Of a stretch of DNA of 64,000 nt, positions 47,949 to 60,238 are shown piece by piece (the first letter of the stretch is position 1; each line of letters opens with the position of its first letter). The translations under genes and the position numbers were made by a program. Below the pieces are notes generated by a model that saw only the letters and a list, made by a program, of their open reading frames with translations, made no database searches and was not told the origin of the DNA. This DNA is from Carya illinoinensis (Eukaryota > Streptophyta > Magnoliopsida > Fagales > Juglandaceae). The DNA lies in contig NC_056758.1 of NCBI RefSeq assembly GCF_018687715.1, positions 15,505,501-15,569,500 of the forward strand. Direction: 5' to 3'.

Positions 47949-50900
47949 CTAGGTTGATAGAGATTCATCGTCTGTGGAAAGGTCCTCCTCATCTGAATAT
48001 TCCCCTTCACAAGAATCATCTCCTGAACCAGAATCAATCATGCCATCGTCAATAAAGTCTGTCGAACTCGGGTTTTGACCAGCCGTACTTGTCACTTCTC
48101 GTGCATCAATCAAGACAGGTTCTAAGTCATTCCTATTAAGTGGAGATGACACTGGACATGCATCGCACTGCAATGGTGCATAATTATATGTTTCCTCAGT
48201 TTCTTGATATGCATCATCATCACTCGAGGAGCCATCAATATCTTCTAACACTCTTGGCACCGATGGAATGTCATATACATTCCTGTTCGTGTAGTGCTGC
48301 ACCACAAACCATCTCCCTTTGGCCCTTATATCTCTGATGTAAAAACACTGGGAAGCCTGACATGCCAACACATATGGTTCATCCTTGTACCAAGTCCTAT
48401 CCATGTTGATACTGGTCATATGGTTATCAACTCGTACCCCTCGTCTTGGATCACCAACGTCAAACCAATCACACATGAACAAGTACACCCGCCGCCAACC
48501 CATGTAGTGCAACTCCACGATCTCATTAATAACACCGTAGAAGTCTACATTATTAGTATTTTCATCCCCAGTTACCACTACCCCTGAATTTTGTGTACGG
48601 CGCCGAAGTTCACGTTGTTTCGTATGAAATCTTTTGCCATTTATAATGCAAGCACTATAGGATGCAACCCACCGTTCTGGACCACAGGCTAATGCATATA
48701 GATCATCGGTCACCTCAATTGGGTTGGTGATACGCTGGTCCTGAACCTACAATCAGGTTTTGGTGGAAAGTCATCACTTATAGATTTTTTATAGTAGTCA
48801 GAAAGGGTCGGGTTCATCTAAATATAAAGGGAGCGAGCTAACTTACACGTTTCTTCAACCAATTTGGAAATTCAGTACGATGTGTTTGATCGATACAATT
48901 AGGGATGTGCACCCTACATTTCTCGGCGTGCTCCCTGCATTTTGGAGAACACAAAATGAGGCTTTTTTCTCAGAATTATACGCAAAGGACATACAACATA
49001 AATGGAGATGTCCCAAAAAGCCATCAACAAATATTGTGATCACGTGAGGGATAATGGAAACTTACTCTAGGTAGGGTCCAACCTCAGCGCAGTTGTTGAG
49101 GACGTACCATGTTGCTTCCATTAGGAGTTTATCCGATAATTGCCTGTTGGTAGCTGTACCAATGGGCCGAACTTTCTGGTTGAAAATTTTGAATCCATCT
49201 ATATTCTCGGCTTCACCATCAATGTTGCGGTCATTTCGAATAAACTTCGTCTCAACATCTTGGAGATACAGTGAACAAAATGTCAGGCATTCAGTGTGAA
49301 TGTAGGCTTCTGCTATTGAGCCTTCTGGTCGGGCTTTATTCTTAACATACCGCTTGAACTTGCCGAGATATCTCTCAAATGGATACATCCACCTATATTG
49401 TACTGGACCCCCAAGTATGGCCTCACGGGGTAAGTGGACTGCTAGGTGGACCATTATATCGAAGAAAGATGGGGGAAATATCATCTCCAATTTGCATAGA
49501 ATTGTGGCAATATCAGTTTCAAACTGGGATATTTGGTAAACATCCAGGGTTCGAGCACACAACCCCTTGAAGAAAGTGCACAGTTCAATCAAGGCCAATG
49601 CAATATCAGTTCGTAAAAACCCCGCCACAGCAATAGGAAGTAGTCTTTGCATGAAAACATGACAGTCATGGCTTTTCAACCCTGAGATTCTGCAATCTCG
49701 TACAGAAACACAATGCGAGATATTCGAAGCAAATCCATCTGGGAATTTCACATCGGCCAGCCATTCACAAAACTTCTTCCTTTCTTCACCGTGTAATGTA
49801 TACAATGCTTGTGGCATTGTAACACGTTCTCCATCATACTTTAAATGTAATTCTTTCCTGAATCCCAAAATTTCTAGGTCACGTCGAGTGTTGATATTAT
49901 CTTTAGTTTTACCAGTTATGTTCATTAAAGTGCACAATATGTTATCGAAAATATTCTTTTCGATATGCATGACATCTAGATTATGTCGAAGACGCAGGGT
50001 TACCCAATATGGTAGTTTGAAGAAAATGCTCTATTTTGTCCAGTTCAACTCTTCAACAGTGCGTTTTCTCTTTCGATGACATTTACCGTAGTGCACATCC
50101 CCAAGCATCAGAAGTTGAGCTAAAATATCTGATCCTTCTAAAACCCTTGGTTGAATGCGATGATCTTCTTTACCATTGAACAAATTTTTCCTCCTTCACC
50201 ACATGTGATCAGACGGCAAGAAACGACGATGTCCCATATAACAATGTTTTCGACCATACTTCAACCAATTGGAGTCAGTGCCCTCATTACACGATGGACA
50301 AGCCAATCTTCCTTTTGTTGACCACCCAGAAAGAATCCCATATGTTGGAAAGTCATTGATTGTCCACATTAAAGCAGCGTGCAACATGAAGGTTTCCTTT
50401 GTGGAGGCATCATACGTAGGTACCCCAAGTTCCCAAAATTCAAGCAATTCATCCACTAATGGTTGCAAATAAACATCAATGTCATTCCCCGCAGATTTTG
50501 GCCCAGGAATAATTAGGGATGTCATGAAGAATTGGTCCTTCATACACAACCAAGGTGGCAAGTTATACGGTACCAGGATTACTGGCCATATGCTATACGG
50601 TTTAGCCATATTATTGAAGGGATTGAAACCGTCACTTGCCAGGCCAAGCCTAACATTGCGAGCATCTTGTGCGAACCAACTATGGTCGTCATCAAATCTC
50701 TTCCAGGACTCTGCGTCTGCAGGATGTCTCATACTGGACTCATCGATTGGCCGTTGCTCTTTATGCCATCTCATTTCACTGGCTATATTTGCAGTCATGA
50801 AAAGACGTTGCAATCTTGGCTTCAAAGGAAAATGCCTCAACACTTTTTGAGGGATAAGACGAGCCTTGTGTGTATTAGGCAGCCACCTTGAAGCCTTACA

Positions 50901-51620
50901 GGTAGGACATTCATGAAGATTAGCATTTTCCTTCCAGAATAAGATGCAGTCATTGGGACATGTATGAATTTTGTGATAACTCATACCCAAACCCCGCTCC
51001 AATGACTTTGACTCCTCATATGAATGTGGCAATTCAGCATCAGGAAAGGCAGTTCGTAACAAGTTAAGTAGCATATCAAACGACCTTATTGACCACCCAC
51101 CGAGTGTCTTAATGTGTAACAACTTCACAATGAATGATAGTTTTGAGAATTTTGTACAACCAGCAAAAAGTGGACGTCGGGCATCCTCTAGTAGCTGCTC
51201 AAAAGATGAACTTGGAAAGGGTCCTGGTATTGATCCACCAGTTGGCAATGGATTACTATGATCTTGGGGCACATCAACAAATGTGCCTGCCTGAAGGTCA
51301 GCTAACATATGGTCCATGTCATCAATGTAGTCATCGGCATAATCAGTAACACTATCGTCGTCGTTGTCATTGAAAGTTCGTGTTTCCTCCTCCCCATGAA
51401 AGATCCACTGGGTATAATTTGGATTGATCCCATTCAAGAACAAGTGAGTCTCCACATGAGATATAGGCAAGAAGAGAGTGTTACAGCATGAACGGCATGG
51501 ACATCGAATGCGATCACTTTCTCCGGAATGGTTTCTAGTCAGGTTGAGGAAAGTGTTAACCCCCTCGGCATATGCAGGTGATCGAAGTCTATTGGGAAAG
51601 TGCATCCAGCTTTTGTCCAT
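47949..51620 (-). pseudogene. TNPD-type CACTA transposase, three coding exons with two premature stops
   Basis: Exons 51620-49066, 48934-48847 and 48746-47949 join in phase (GT-AG). Domains: Transpos_assoc at the N-terminus (MDKSWMHFPNR...CPCRSCCN), then the Transposase_21 core (ELPHSYEESKSLERGLGMSYHKIHTCPNDCILFWKE, and later WSTKGRLACPSCN). Next is the DUF4218 region (ECLTFCSLYL, WMYPFERYLGKFKRYVKNKARPEGSIAEAY), and then DUF4216 in exon 3 (the HYMGWRRVYLFMCDWFD block) with an acidic tail. Two in-frame stops interrupt exon 1: TGA at 50196-50198, inside HMW-RRK where CGA is expected, and TAG at 50031-50033. There is no frameshift. Without them the protein would be about 1145 residues, the normal size for TNPD-class transposases that cut the TIRs. 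The ATG follows TTTTAG directly. Confidence 0.9.
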
Positions 51621-51723
51621 CTAAAATGGTTGAAATCAGCATGTTAGTATAATCGGTTTCCCTTTAAGGTTCAATTTAGCTATACGATAGATGGGTAAAG
51701 CATATGGAGGTGCAAATACTAAC

Positions 51724-51805
51724 CGGGGATGTCATGTTTGTCGTAAGGGAATGACAAAGGTTGTGTATTCCCTTTTGGTGTGTCTATGGCAGGAGTATTG
51801 AAGTG
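51724..51805 (-). other. Candidate non-coding leader exon of CACTA 2
   Basis: 82 bp bounded by CTGCTGCAG| at its start and |GTTAGTATTTGC at its end. It is followed after a 103-bp candidate intron by the splice acceptor TTTTAG immediately before the TNPD ATG (51620). There is no start codon with a long frame. Inference from splice patterns only. Confidence 0.45.
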
Positions 51806-54800
51806 CTGCAGCAGATGTGATCATGTTAAACATACAAATATCTGGGATATTTGTTTTTATATGGCGCAGGAATGCATATAAAGATGCTAAGAAGAAAGGC
51901 CAATGATATGGAGGTTGTACAAGCTTGTTGTTGGTATACTTTAGTACTTAAATTATTTGAAAGGAAGACAATGATTTAATCCGGTGATTGCATACATATC
52001 TCAATGAACTGCACTTGTAAACTTAGGTACTTTGGTCTAATAGGGAGGTTGTGAACCAGGATGGACGTTTCAAGAGATTTAGTATGTGCTTGAGAGAGAG
52101 CAATAGAGTTTAGGAGTGATGCAACCCAGAAAGGTCCTCCACATGTGGCTAGAATAACTGAAAATTATAGATATTTTGAGAGCCAAGCCACAAGCAATAA
52201 AAGCCCAAGTATGGAGTTTAAGGGTTCTGTTCTTTTTTAAAGTAGAGAAGTTAATGATCATGTGGTGATTCTAAGGGTGAGACAAAATTTAAGTTTATGC
52301 TGAAAGAATGGAAGCTGGATTTTTCAGAATCCGCGTTCTATGCCCAGCATACACATTGATTCAAAATTCCCATGTGCAACCATACCACAACATTGGACAT
52401 GATTCACAAAGAAGAGAAGGTAGGGGCCACAAAAATCTGAGCTTGTCAAAAGATAAGTTTACGTGGAAATTTAATAGTTATGGGCTGTGTGTGTATGTTT
52501 TCAAGCAACCAGACAGTTCACCCTACATGGTTCAGGCTTTAGGACAATTTCTATTCATTTCAATAACCGTCTTTTCAACATAATAACTCCATGTACACAG
52601 AAATATTTTCAATCCAACAACCACTTCAAATAAGCATACCTTGTCCAATTCTAACATAGAAATGATCTTCAACCAATTTTATGAATGCTAGTCAATTCTG
52701 TCTTTGAGTTTAAATGAGTATAGAATTTCTAAGTGTACAAAATCTGCTTGTTTTTTCCTGAGGTATAATCAGAAAAATATACCCCATCGACACTTAACTC
52801 ATCAGAATTTATTTTCAGTGGTTTTGATGGTCACGCAATTTCTAGCCAGACTAAATTCTTTCAGAATTGATCATTCCATCGCAAATATTGCAAATACTTC
52901 ATATTTGTGGTCTGTGCTGGGCTTTCGACTGCTATTCACAAATAACAGCTTAATTGTCTGTTTTATGTTTGGTAGGTATCTAGAACTCTCACTAACTATC
53001 TGTGTCACTGTCTAGAAGTCTATCGAGAAAGTGAGTCTCAGGCTGCTATGCAACAGACACAATGTCCATATATGTGAACCACCACAGCAGCGATGGCTGG
53101 AAAGGTCCAAGCTGCTCAGCCTCTTACTAGGCTGCAAAGTTTAGCACCTCTCTCTCTCTCTCTCCTGTTATCTGTGTGCACCTAGGCCACTCAGGACTAG
53201 GCCACAGTAATTTTGTTGCCTAGCTTATTTTTTGGTAAGTCTCGGAGAGGGAGCCCTTCATGACAAATTGCTACTGAGCATCTCTCACTGTGATTCTGTT
53301 TTATGACCAGTGAGAGACCTAGAGCCTCACAGACATGAAAAAGGATTATAGCATTAAGCCAGCTCCTACTTTATCTATAGATAAACATGAAGGATGTCCA
53401 TGCAATTCCCTTAATTATTTAAAACCTCAGAGTTCTGCATACCAATTAAGTGTGACGAGGTTAATATGCATAAGTGGTAGTGAGGTAATTTGAGCATATT
53501 TTGTAAATGTCAGTGTCCAAAATAATTATAAAATATTAAAGCATATGACTATTAGTAAAAATAGCAACGTACAAAATATCCAAACTATAAAGTAAAGCCA
53601 CAAAATATCCATTACACTTATCCAAACTATAAAGTAAATGTACTTAATTAAACCCATTCTCCGATCTCAGTGAACACCTTAGTTTTTTCCAGTATTATGC
53701 CATCACATATTGAGGGATAACTGAGAGATCACAGCCACATACCTATCCTGAACCTCTCTCCCTTAAACTACAGTTTGGCCATCAGAATTTTGAGAAGAAA
53801 GTGGACTTTTTAGTCCAGTGTCATAATCTACACTTATATTGCTTCCTTCCATGCCACCCAAATTTGTGGTTAGCAGAGAATTCATAAGCTAAAGACCTCA
53901 ACAAGTGATATTCCTACTTTTACATGAAGCTAACAAGCCATTCTATAGATATATACATGAAAACAACTATCAGTATGGCCTGCAGATATGCCAGGCCCTT
54001 AGTAAATTTCTGGAACTTTTTTTCAAACTTTTTGCCAGTCACAGATTCCGAGAATTTTCCGTTGAAACTCTTGATACATTGCAAAACTTGACTAATCCTT
54101 AGAATGTACTCGTTTTCTTTCCAAGCAAAATAAGTAAAAAGAATGGTCATGATCCTGAACATGTACTTAGCATCGAGTTATCCAGCAAATTATATTAACA
54201 TTAATTTGCAATTTTGGCTGGGGTGAGACCAAGAAATAGATCTCAAAGAACTGAACATGCATGCATGAGGAGGTTGTGTCATGATTAACGTGATACAGTT
54301 GTAGGAAATTGATCATTGTGGGTGAATTCCTTGTTGTCAGCAGTATACAGTTGTGTTTGTGTCACATGATCAATATGCAGGATTAGTCTAAAGAACCAGT
54401 TGATCCAGTAGAGTAAAAGTTTCACATTATTAATATGCAGCATTAGTGATGAAGAAAAAGGGTCTATTTTCAAAGGCACTGTTGGTCTATGACCTTCTTT
54501 CTGAGTTCAGTTTTCAACATCGGCACTCAGCACAGCAGCATTGAAAAGGGCATCCCAACATACAAGAATCAATGATTCATCCTCAACACCCAATAAGCGT
54601 TAAGAGTAAGACAGCAAGCCTGATTTCTCTCGTGGCAATTCCTAGATTATACCCAAGTACTGGTCTTTCTTCCTAGAGCACGCTGCTAGGCCAAAAATAA
54701 AATTAAAAAAAGAAAAAGAAAAGAAAAGGTTCCCTGTCTTTCTAGTTTCTTACTTTGGTACTCCCACAAGTTATTCTTTTTAATTCTCCCCTCCCCTCTG

Positions 54801-56140
54801 TTACTGTGCAGTTCTTAACCAAACTTTGGAACCACAATATTATATAGTCTTACATTTATCATGGCGCTTTAATCGTAGTTTTCAATTTATTTGCTTAGAC
54901 ATTTCTGTATCAATGAATCATTAAACACTAAGACGACCCCATGGTACTTTAAGATCATTAATTATGAAGAACAGTATGTGATGATCTACTTGATCTCTGA
55001 CGTGAAACTCAATCATAATTCGGTCCCTAGCTAGGCTGCGTCGAAATCTCTGTTCACGAAGAGAGAGAGAGAGAGAGAGCTGCATGCCATGAGCAGCTTG
55101 TAAATTGGTCATAGACTTATCTACCTCAATGAGGTCAAGATGCAGGAAAATTCAAGAAAAGAGCTAGAGATCTTAGAAAAATCCAAGAAGAGCCTAATTA
55201 AAGTGAGAATACAGAAACAGGGTATGCACAAGCATGGTGACCAGACCAGAAAAACACTAGCAAGACAAACTCATGAGTTAGGCAGAATATAGGGTGCTTC
55301 CAAATTTGGCAAAATGTAATATAGTGCAATCTACTTGATCCAAATGTTAGAAAGCCATAATGTACTAAACATATACTGCTTCTCATACATTGGAAAAAAG
55401 TTCTTGTTGAAGTGCACATGCATCTCAAATTAAACCATACTCAGTGATAACACCTAGCTAAAACTTGCAAATCATTTTATACGTCTTTGTGGCACTAGAC
55501 ATACACAACAGATATGGTATCAGCTGACCAAGGCATTGAACTTAGTAAACCTAATTGTTAGGTTTATTAAACATAATAAAAAATTTCGGCCTCATGTAGC
55601 AACTTAGCACCTAGAATGAGATAGCAAAAAAAAAAAAAAAAAAAAACCAAAATCATTTCAATGCATCATAGACCATAATAGCAATCATCAATGAATATAT
55701 TGGGTGCATATATATACAATTTGGTCAAGAAGATAACAAACTTAGCGATCAAAACAGTTATCCTAAAGATGTACCTATTGCATTCACGTTGGAATAAGCA
55801 AAAAAAACAGAATTCCTCCAATACAAGATATACATAAACTTCAATTTTCCGATGCTATTCAAATCCTAACTGAAAATCTGGAAAATTAGGGATTTCAAGC
55901 AAAAGGGAATGTCAATCAGCGGTTACGGTGCAATTTGGCAACTATAACCTAGTAAATTTAGGCCTAATTTCATAAAACCTATTTACTCTACAGCGATGTA
56001 ACAATGCAGATATAAATGAAATAAAAGAAAAAATTGAAGAAAGAAAATAATGGCAGCTTTCAGATTCCAACATCTACCATTATGCAAAGCAGCGAGCGCG
56101 GATGAAGGGGGAGAGAGAGGAAAATGAGTAGAATCAATAC
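51806..56140 (-). other. Presumed long leader intron of CACTA 2
   Basis: About 4.3 kb with no recognisable protein on either strand. It has moderate base composition, short CT/GA runs (53151-53163, 55060-55079) and a 21-A tract at 55626-55646 that could mark a decayed retroposed insertion. In maize En/Spm the large first intron of tnpA contains the tnpD frames; the arrangement here would be comparable. Confidence 0.4.
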
Positions 56141-56459
56141 CTGTGGTCACGGAAGGACTGCAAGCCTTGTTAGGTTCGACAATGGCAACGTCCGATGCAA
56201 AGAGAAACCCGGATGCAAAAGACCACCCCGACAGTAATCACAAACCCACACAGCGGGATGGGGAGGAAACGAGGCCCGTGGCTTCCGCGGAAGGGAAATG
56301 AGGTGGTGGAGATTCTAGGGTTCGGAACGTAGGCGAGAATGGGGGTAGATTTCCAGCCGAAGATATGAGGTTGGTCTCCTGGGTACTGAAGCTACGAGAA
56401 ATGGGCGAGGCGCGAAGTGGAGAACTCTGAACTCGGTAACAGAGGTTTCGGGGGGGAAA
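56141..56459 (-). promoter_or_regulatory. GC-rich leader exon / control region at the 5' end of CACTA 2
   Basis: A GC-rich block between the subterminal repeats and a good 5' splice site (CCACAG|GTATTGATTC, donor at 56140). On the minus strand it is C/T-rich and reads like a plant 5' leader, with no long open frame from an ATG. Maize Spm has a GC-rich downstream control region and untranslated first exon in the same place, so I infer the promoter and start of transcription lie here. A captured host leader is the alternative. Confidence 0.5.
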
Positions 56460-56489
56460 AACAAATTCTCAGGAAGTTTTCGCGCCCGT

Positions 56490-56731
56490 AGCCAGTGGCA
56501 ACGATAATAGGCCGCTGTAAGAAGTTTTTTTTCTTTTCCAACGCATATTGTCGTCGCTATACACTAAAATTTCGCTGCAAAAATTTAAGTGATGCGCCCC
56601 GCTTCATTAAACCGTGTATCGAGGTAAAAAAATTGCAAGGAGTAATATTTCGCTGCAAAAGAATATTTATTGCAGCGATTTTAATTGCAGCATAAATAAA
56701 AACGCTGCAAAAGGCCTACATTCTTGTAGTG
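56490..56731. repeat. GCTGCAA subterminal repeats, 5' end of CACTA 2
   Basis: Five or six copies (for example at about 56572, 56651, 56672, 56687 and 56703) leading to the terminal CCTACATTCTTGTAGTG. Orientation is mixed. The density is much lower than at the other end. Confidence 0.75.
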
Positions 56732-57548
56732 ATATTGGATGATCCAAATTGTCCGATGTGTCTAATGGAACCTGAAACCATTGAACATATATTGTGGGAG
56801 TGTGTTTCAGCTAATGATGTTTTGAGTCAATGTTTTAGGAAAATTCAGAAATGCAAATGGTCATACAAGAGTACTGCAAAGGAGCTAACGGAAGAGATGG
56901 TCATCAAGTTAGACAAACAAAAAATGATAGAGTTAGCTTTAACACTATGGAACCTCTAGTGGAGAAGAAATCAGTTAGTGTTTAGAAACATTTTGATTGA
57001 TCCCCAAACTGTGCTACATAGAGTGAAACAAATGCAGTCATAGTTATTTACAGTTGAACCAAGAAATGAACAACATATTTCTATAGATAGCAAAAGGGCA
57101 ATAACATGGGAATGCCCACCTCAAGGCTTTTGTAAAATCAATTTGGATGTGGCAATTGATAAGAAACAATATAAAATAGAAATTGGAGTGAATAAGAGAT
57201 AAAGAAGGCAACTTTTTGGCTACCTTGAGGAAAAACCAAGACTCGATATCCAATCTTCTTATAGGAGAGGCCATAGCAGCAAGCATAGCAGTATAATTTG
57301 GATTAGATTTAGGAATGAAGAAAGTTATGCTCGAAGGAGACTCCAAATCAGTTGTTGACAAACTCCATTTAAAGAAATGAAATGGAAGTTACTTTGGGAC
57401 GATTATAACTGACACTCAAGCTACAATGGCAAAGTTGGAAGCATGTATAGTCTGTCATGTAAACAGGGAAGGCAACTCTACTGTCCATAGTCCAGCAAAA
57501 GCATATATATATGTATTAGATTACATTGTAGACATGGAGAAACTCTAA
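56732..57548 (+). pseudogene. LINE fragment, right part: zf-RVT end and RNase H domain
   Basis: Continues the frame from 40379: LDDPNCPMCLMEPETIEHILWEC carries the Cys/His residues of the zf-RVT zinc-binding domain. It is followed by a decayed RNase H-like domain (CKINLDVAIDKKQ, GEAIAASIAV, LEGDSKSVVDKL) with several stops (from about 56957) and a frame change near 57200. In an intact LINE this is the C-terminus of ORF2. No clear poly(A) tail remains. The split by CACTA 2 dates this LINE as older than the transposon. Confidence 0.8.
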
Positions 57549-58583
57549 TGTATGAACAGATCATAGACAATCATGTTATCAATAAAGGATGATGTTTCTA
57601 GCAAATCTAAAATGAACAAAGACCCATATAATAGTGCCCAGAAAACTAAAATAACCAAATAAGAGTAGAGAAAACGTATGGAAACGTGATCAAAGTTTGC
57701 AGGAAACTGATACTGAATCCCATCCACAAAAGTTATCAAAATGTGTATATTTTTAGTATTTATATTTGATTTTTTTTAGTATTTTTAAATATACAAAAAA
57801 AATACTATAAACAAATAACAAAAATATTTTTAACATTACCGATACAAAAACTCGGTAACTTTTATCGATGGACGAAGCAGCTTCTGAGTTTGCAACCAAA
57901 GGTCCTCATCCATTTTACCATAAACTCAGTCTTCATTTTCTCTCAGACTTGTTTTGATTCTTTCTATCTTTCATTCCTTTTTTGTTTTGTGCATGTGTTC
58001 CCTTAACACTTTTTTATTTTTGATTTTTTCGTATCTTACTAAATATAAATAAATAAATTTCCTCTCATACACTTAAATTTTATTAGGAATCATTACTTTT
58101 ATTTGATGTTATTCGATTATAATGATTCCTCTCATTTGTCTTTAGTATCGGTTTCTAGGAATTGTCACAGAAAATATTTTTTAGTAACGGTTTGGAGACT
58201 ATCATAATTTCCCAATTGTCACTAAAAGGTAATTATGTTGTAGTGCCTATACTTTTTAGTATTTTTTTAACGTGCCTATAACGTGTTTTACTTGTATGGA
58301 ACCAGCTACAGTCACATACAGTGGCCATCGAATATGTTATTGATTTTTTTTATTTTTATTTTTATTTTTTTCATACATTTTTTTATATCTTTAAATATTT
58401 TTTTTCACAATATCATTTAAAAAAAATTTTTAATATATGTGGGACTACTTGTATATATTGTTCCAACTTTGTACTTGTTCATGATAAACCAATAAAGCTT
58501 GGTAAAACGGGTATACTGTTCGTCTCTCCCCATTCCCAACACGACTAAATGCTCTTTTAACTCTTTAGACAAAGAAACTATTG
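57549..58583. other. AT-rich spacer with an isolated CACTA terminus
   Basis: 58160-58245 reads TTAGTAACGGTTTGGAGACT...GTCACTAAAAGGTAATTATGTTGTAGTG. The last ten bases are the inverse of CACTACAACA, a typical CACTA terminus with subterminal TAGTGAC words. No partner terminus was found. Otherwise gene-free T-rich DNA. Confidence 0.4.
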
Positions 58584-59899
58584 CTAGCTAAAGCTGAGCG
58601 AATAGTTTGCCCCTCAATAATTCTGAGTTTGATAAAAGATTTAAAAGTTCATTCTTTGATTGATATCAGTATGGGATGGTGGAATATACAAGCTTTAAGA
58701 GCTCTATTCAATCCAAATGTGGTTAAAAAAATTCTGCAGCTTAATATTTCTGTTCATGCTGAAGATTCTTTATTTTGGGTGCATGAGAAAAATAGAATTT
58801 ATTTAGTTAGAAGTGCTTACCGAATGTTACAGCAGGGTATCTCAAATGATATGGGGTAGCACTCAAGGGAGAGCATGGCTTCAGCGTTTTGGAAATGTTT
58901 GTGGCATCTAAAACTCCCTAAAAAAATTAAGATATTTGCATGGAGGGCATGCCATGAAAAACTACCAACTTTCTAGAATTTAAAACTTAAACATGTGCTT
59001 GAGAATGATATTTGTGCTATATGTTCTAGTTGTGTTGAAGATGCTGCTCATGCCTTATTTTATTGCAATGATGTGAGACAAGTGTAGCTGGATTATTGTC
59101 CTGAATTAGGGGAGATTGTTTCTGATCTCTCTTTTTGGGATTTGGCAAACTTGGCTCGTGATAGAGGTTCTCCTGATGTGTTAGCTACTTTTTTGGTAGT
59201 TGCTTGGGGAATATGGAACAGGAGAAATAAATTTATTTATGAGGATGCATCTCTGAATATTAATACTGCTGTTAATAATGCCTTGTCATTAAAACAAGAG
59301 TATACTAAGGTGCAGGTTTTTCCTGGGTTTGATAAAAGGATCAATCATGTTGTGTATTGGCATCCCCCTCCAATAGGTTGTCTGAAATTAAATGTTGATG
59401 GTGCTACATTTAGTGACTCTTTTTCTGCTGGGGTTGGGGTTATTTTGAGAGATCATAATGGGGATGTTGTGGTAGCTGCTAGTAAGGTGAAAAGGGAGGT
59501 TTCTTCAGTTGAATTTATTGAAGCCATTACTTTGTTGAGAGGCCTACAACTGTGTGCTCAATGGGGAGTACCAAAAATCATATTAGAATCTGATTCTTTG
59601 ATTCTTGTCAACTGTTTGAATGAAGATGTTGAGTGTCTAACGGAGTTTGATTTCCTTTTACAAGATATTCGAAGGCTTATGCATGGTTTTGAAGAAACAA
59701 GACTTGAGCATGTCCATCGATTGGGTAATGGTGCTGGCCATCAATTGGCAAGATATGCAAGGGAAGTTGAAGACATTGTTATGTGGTGGGATTCATGTCC
59801 TTCTTTTGTAAGTTAGGCCATTTGGCTTGATAAAAACTCTATTTGTAAGGACTCTTTGATATGAATGAATGTTTTGACTTGTTATAAAAAAAAAAAAAA
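58584..59899 (+). pseudogene. LINE 3' end: RT C-terminus, zf-RVT, RNase H, poly(A)
   Basis: 58584-58858 encodes the stretch before the zinc-binding domain (LVRSAYRML). 58900-59090 is the zf-RVT domain (LPKKIKIFAWRACHEKLPT, CAICSSC) with stops at about 58975 and 59085. 59142-59816 is an uninterrupted 224-residue frame holding an RNase H-like domain (LKLNVDGATF, GVILRDHNGDVV, LESDSLILVNCL, HVHRLGNGAGHQLARYA), with the acidic residues Asp, Glu and Asp in the expected order. A 14-A tail follows at 59886-59899. It is 5'-truncated near 58560, as is common for LINE insertions. Confidence 0.85.
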
Positions 59900-60238
59900 T
59901 ATTAATGTTATACCATAACTTCCTCATGTTTTGTTTCAATCTTTCTTTCTAGTTATAATGAAATCCATGAATTTCTAGATTTTCGGGTAGTCTTTTTTAG
60001 GTTGAACCAATTAGAAAATTTCGCCCACAAATAAGCTACAAGCCTTGGACGGGTAGGAAAGATGTGGATTTGCTCTCTTTGCTGCCGGTCATCCAATAAT
60101 GCCTGGGACGCAATCTAACAATTTGAAATCAGAATAAACACTTCGAGGTACCTTGTAGGGATGCCTCCGATATTTGAGGGCTTGTTTGGAAAGTGAAATG
60201 ATCTTATCTCAAAACTTCTCATAATTTCATTATCAAAC
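59900..60238. other. Intergenic DNA ending in a MITE fragment
   Basis: No gene. 60180-60238 (GGCTTGTTTGGAAAGTGAAATGATCTTATC-like) matches one end of the MITE family seen at 2806-3205. The Tat-type LTR inserted into it. Confidence 0.45.

Larger units (their letters stand above)
40380..56731 (-). mobile_element. CACTA (En/Spm-type) DNA transposon 2, 16,352 bp, nearly intact
   Basis: The left end is CACTACAAGAAATTCGCCC and the right end is the inverse of CACTACAAGAATGTAGGCC, with CCTTTTGCAGCG following both. It is flanked by ATA at 40377-40379 and 56732-56734, the 3-bp duplication of this superfamily. Excising it with one ATA copy rejoins the LINE frame without a gap. On the minus strand it carries a leader (56459-56141), a TNPD-type transposase gene (51620-47949) and a TNPA-type gene (47564-45471). 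GCTGCAA repeats line both ends. The TNPD frame has two stops, so the copy is probably not autonomous. Its 16 kb is large because about 4.1 kb left of TNPA and 4.3 kb of presumed intron right of TNPD are non-coding. Confidence 0.93.
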
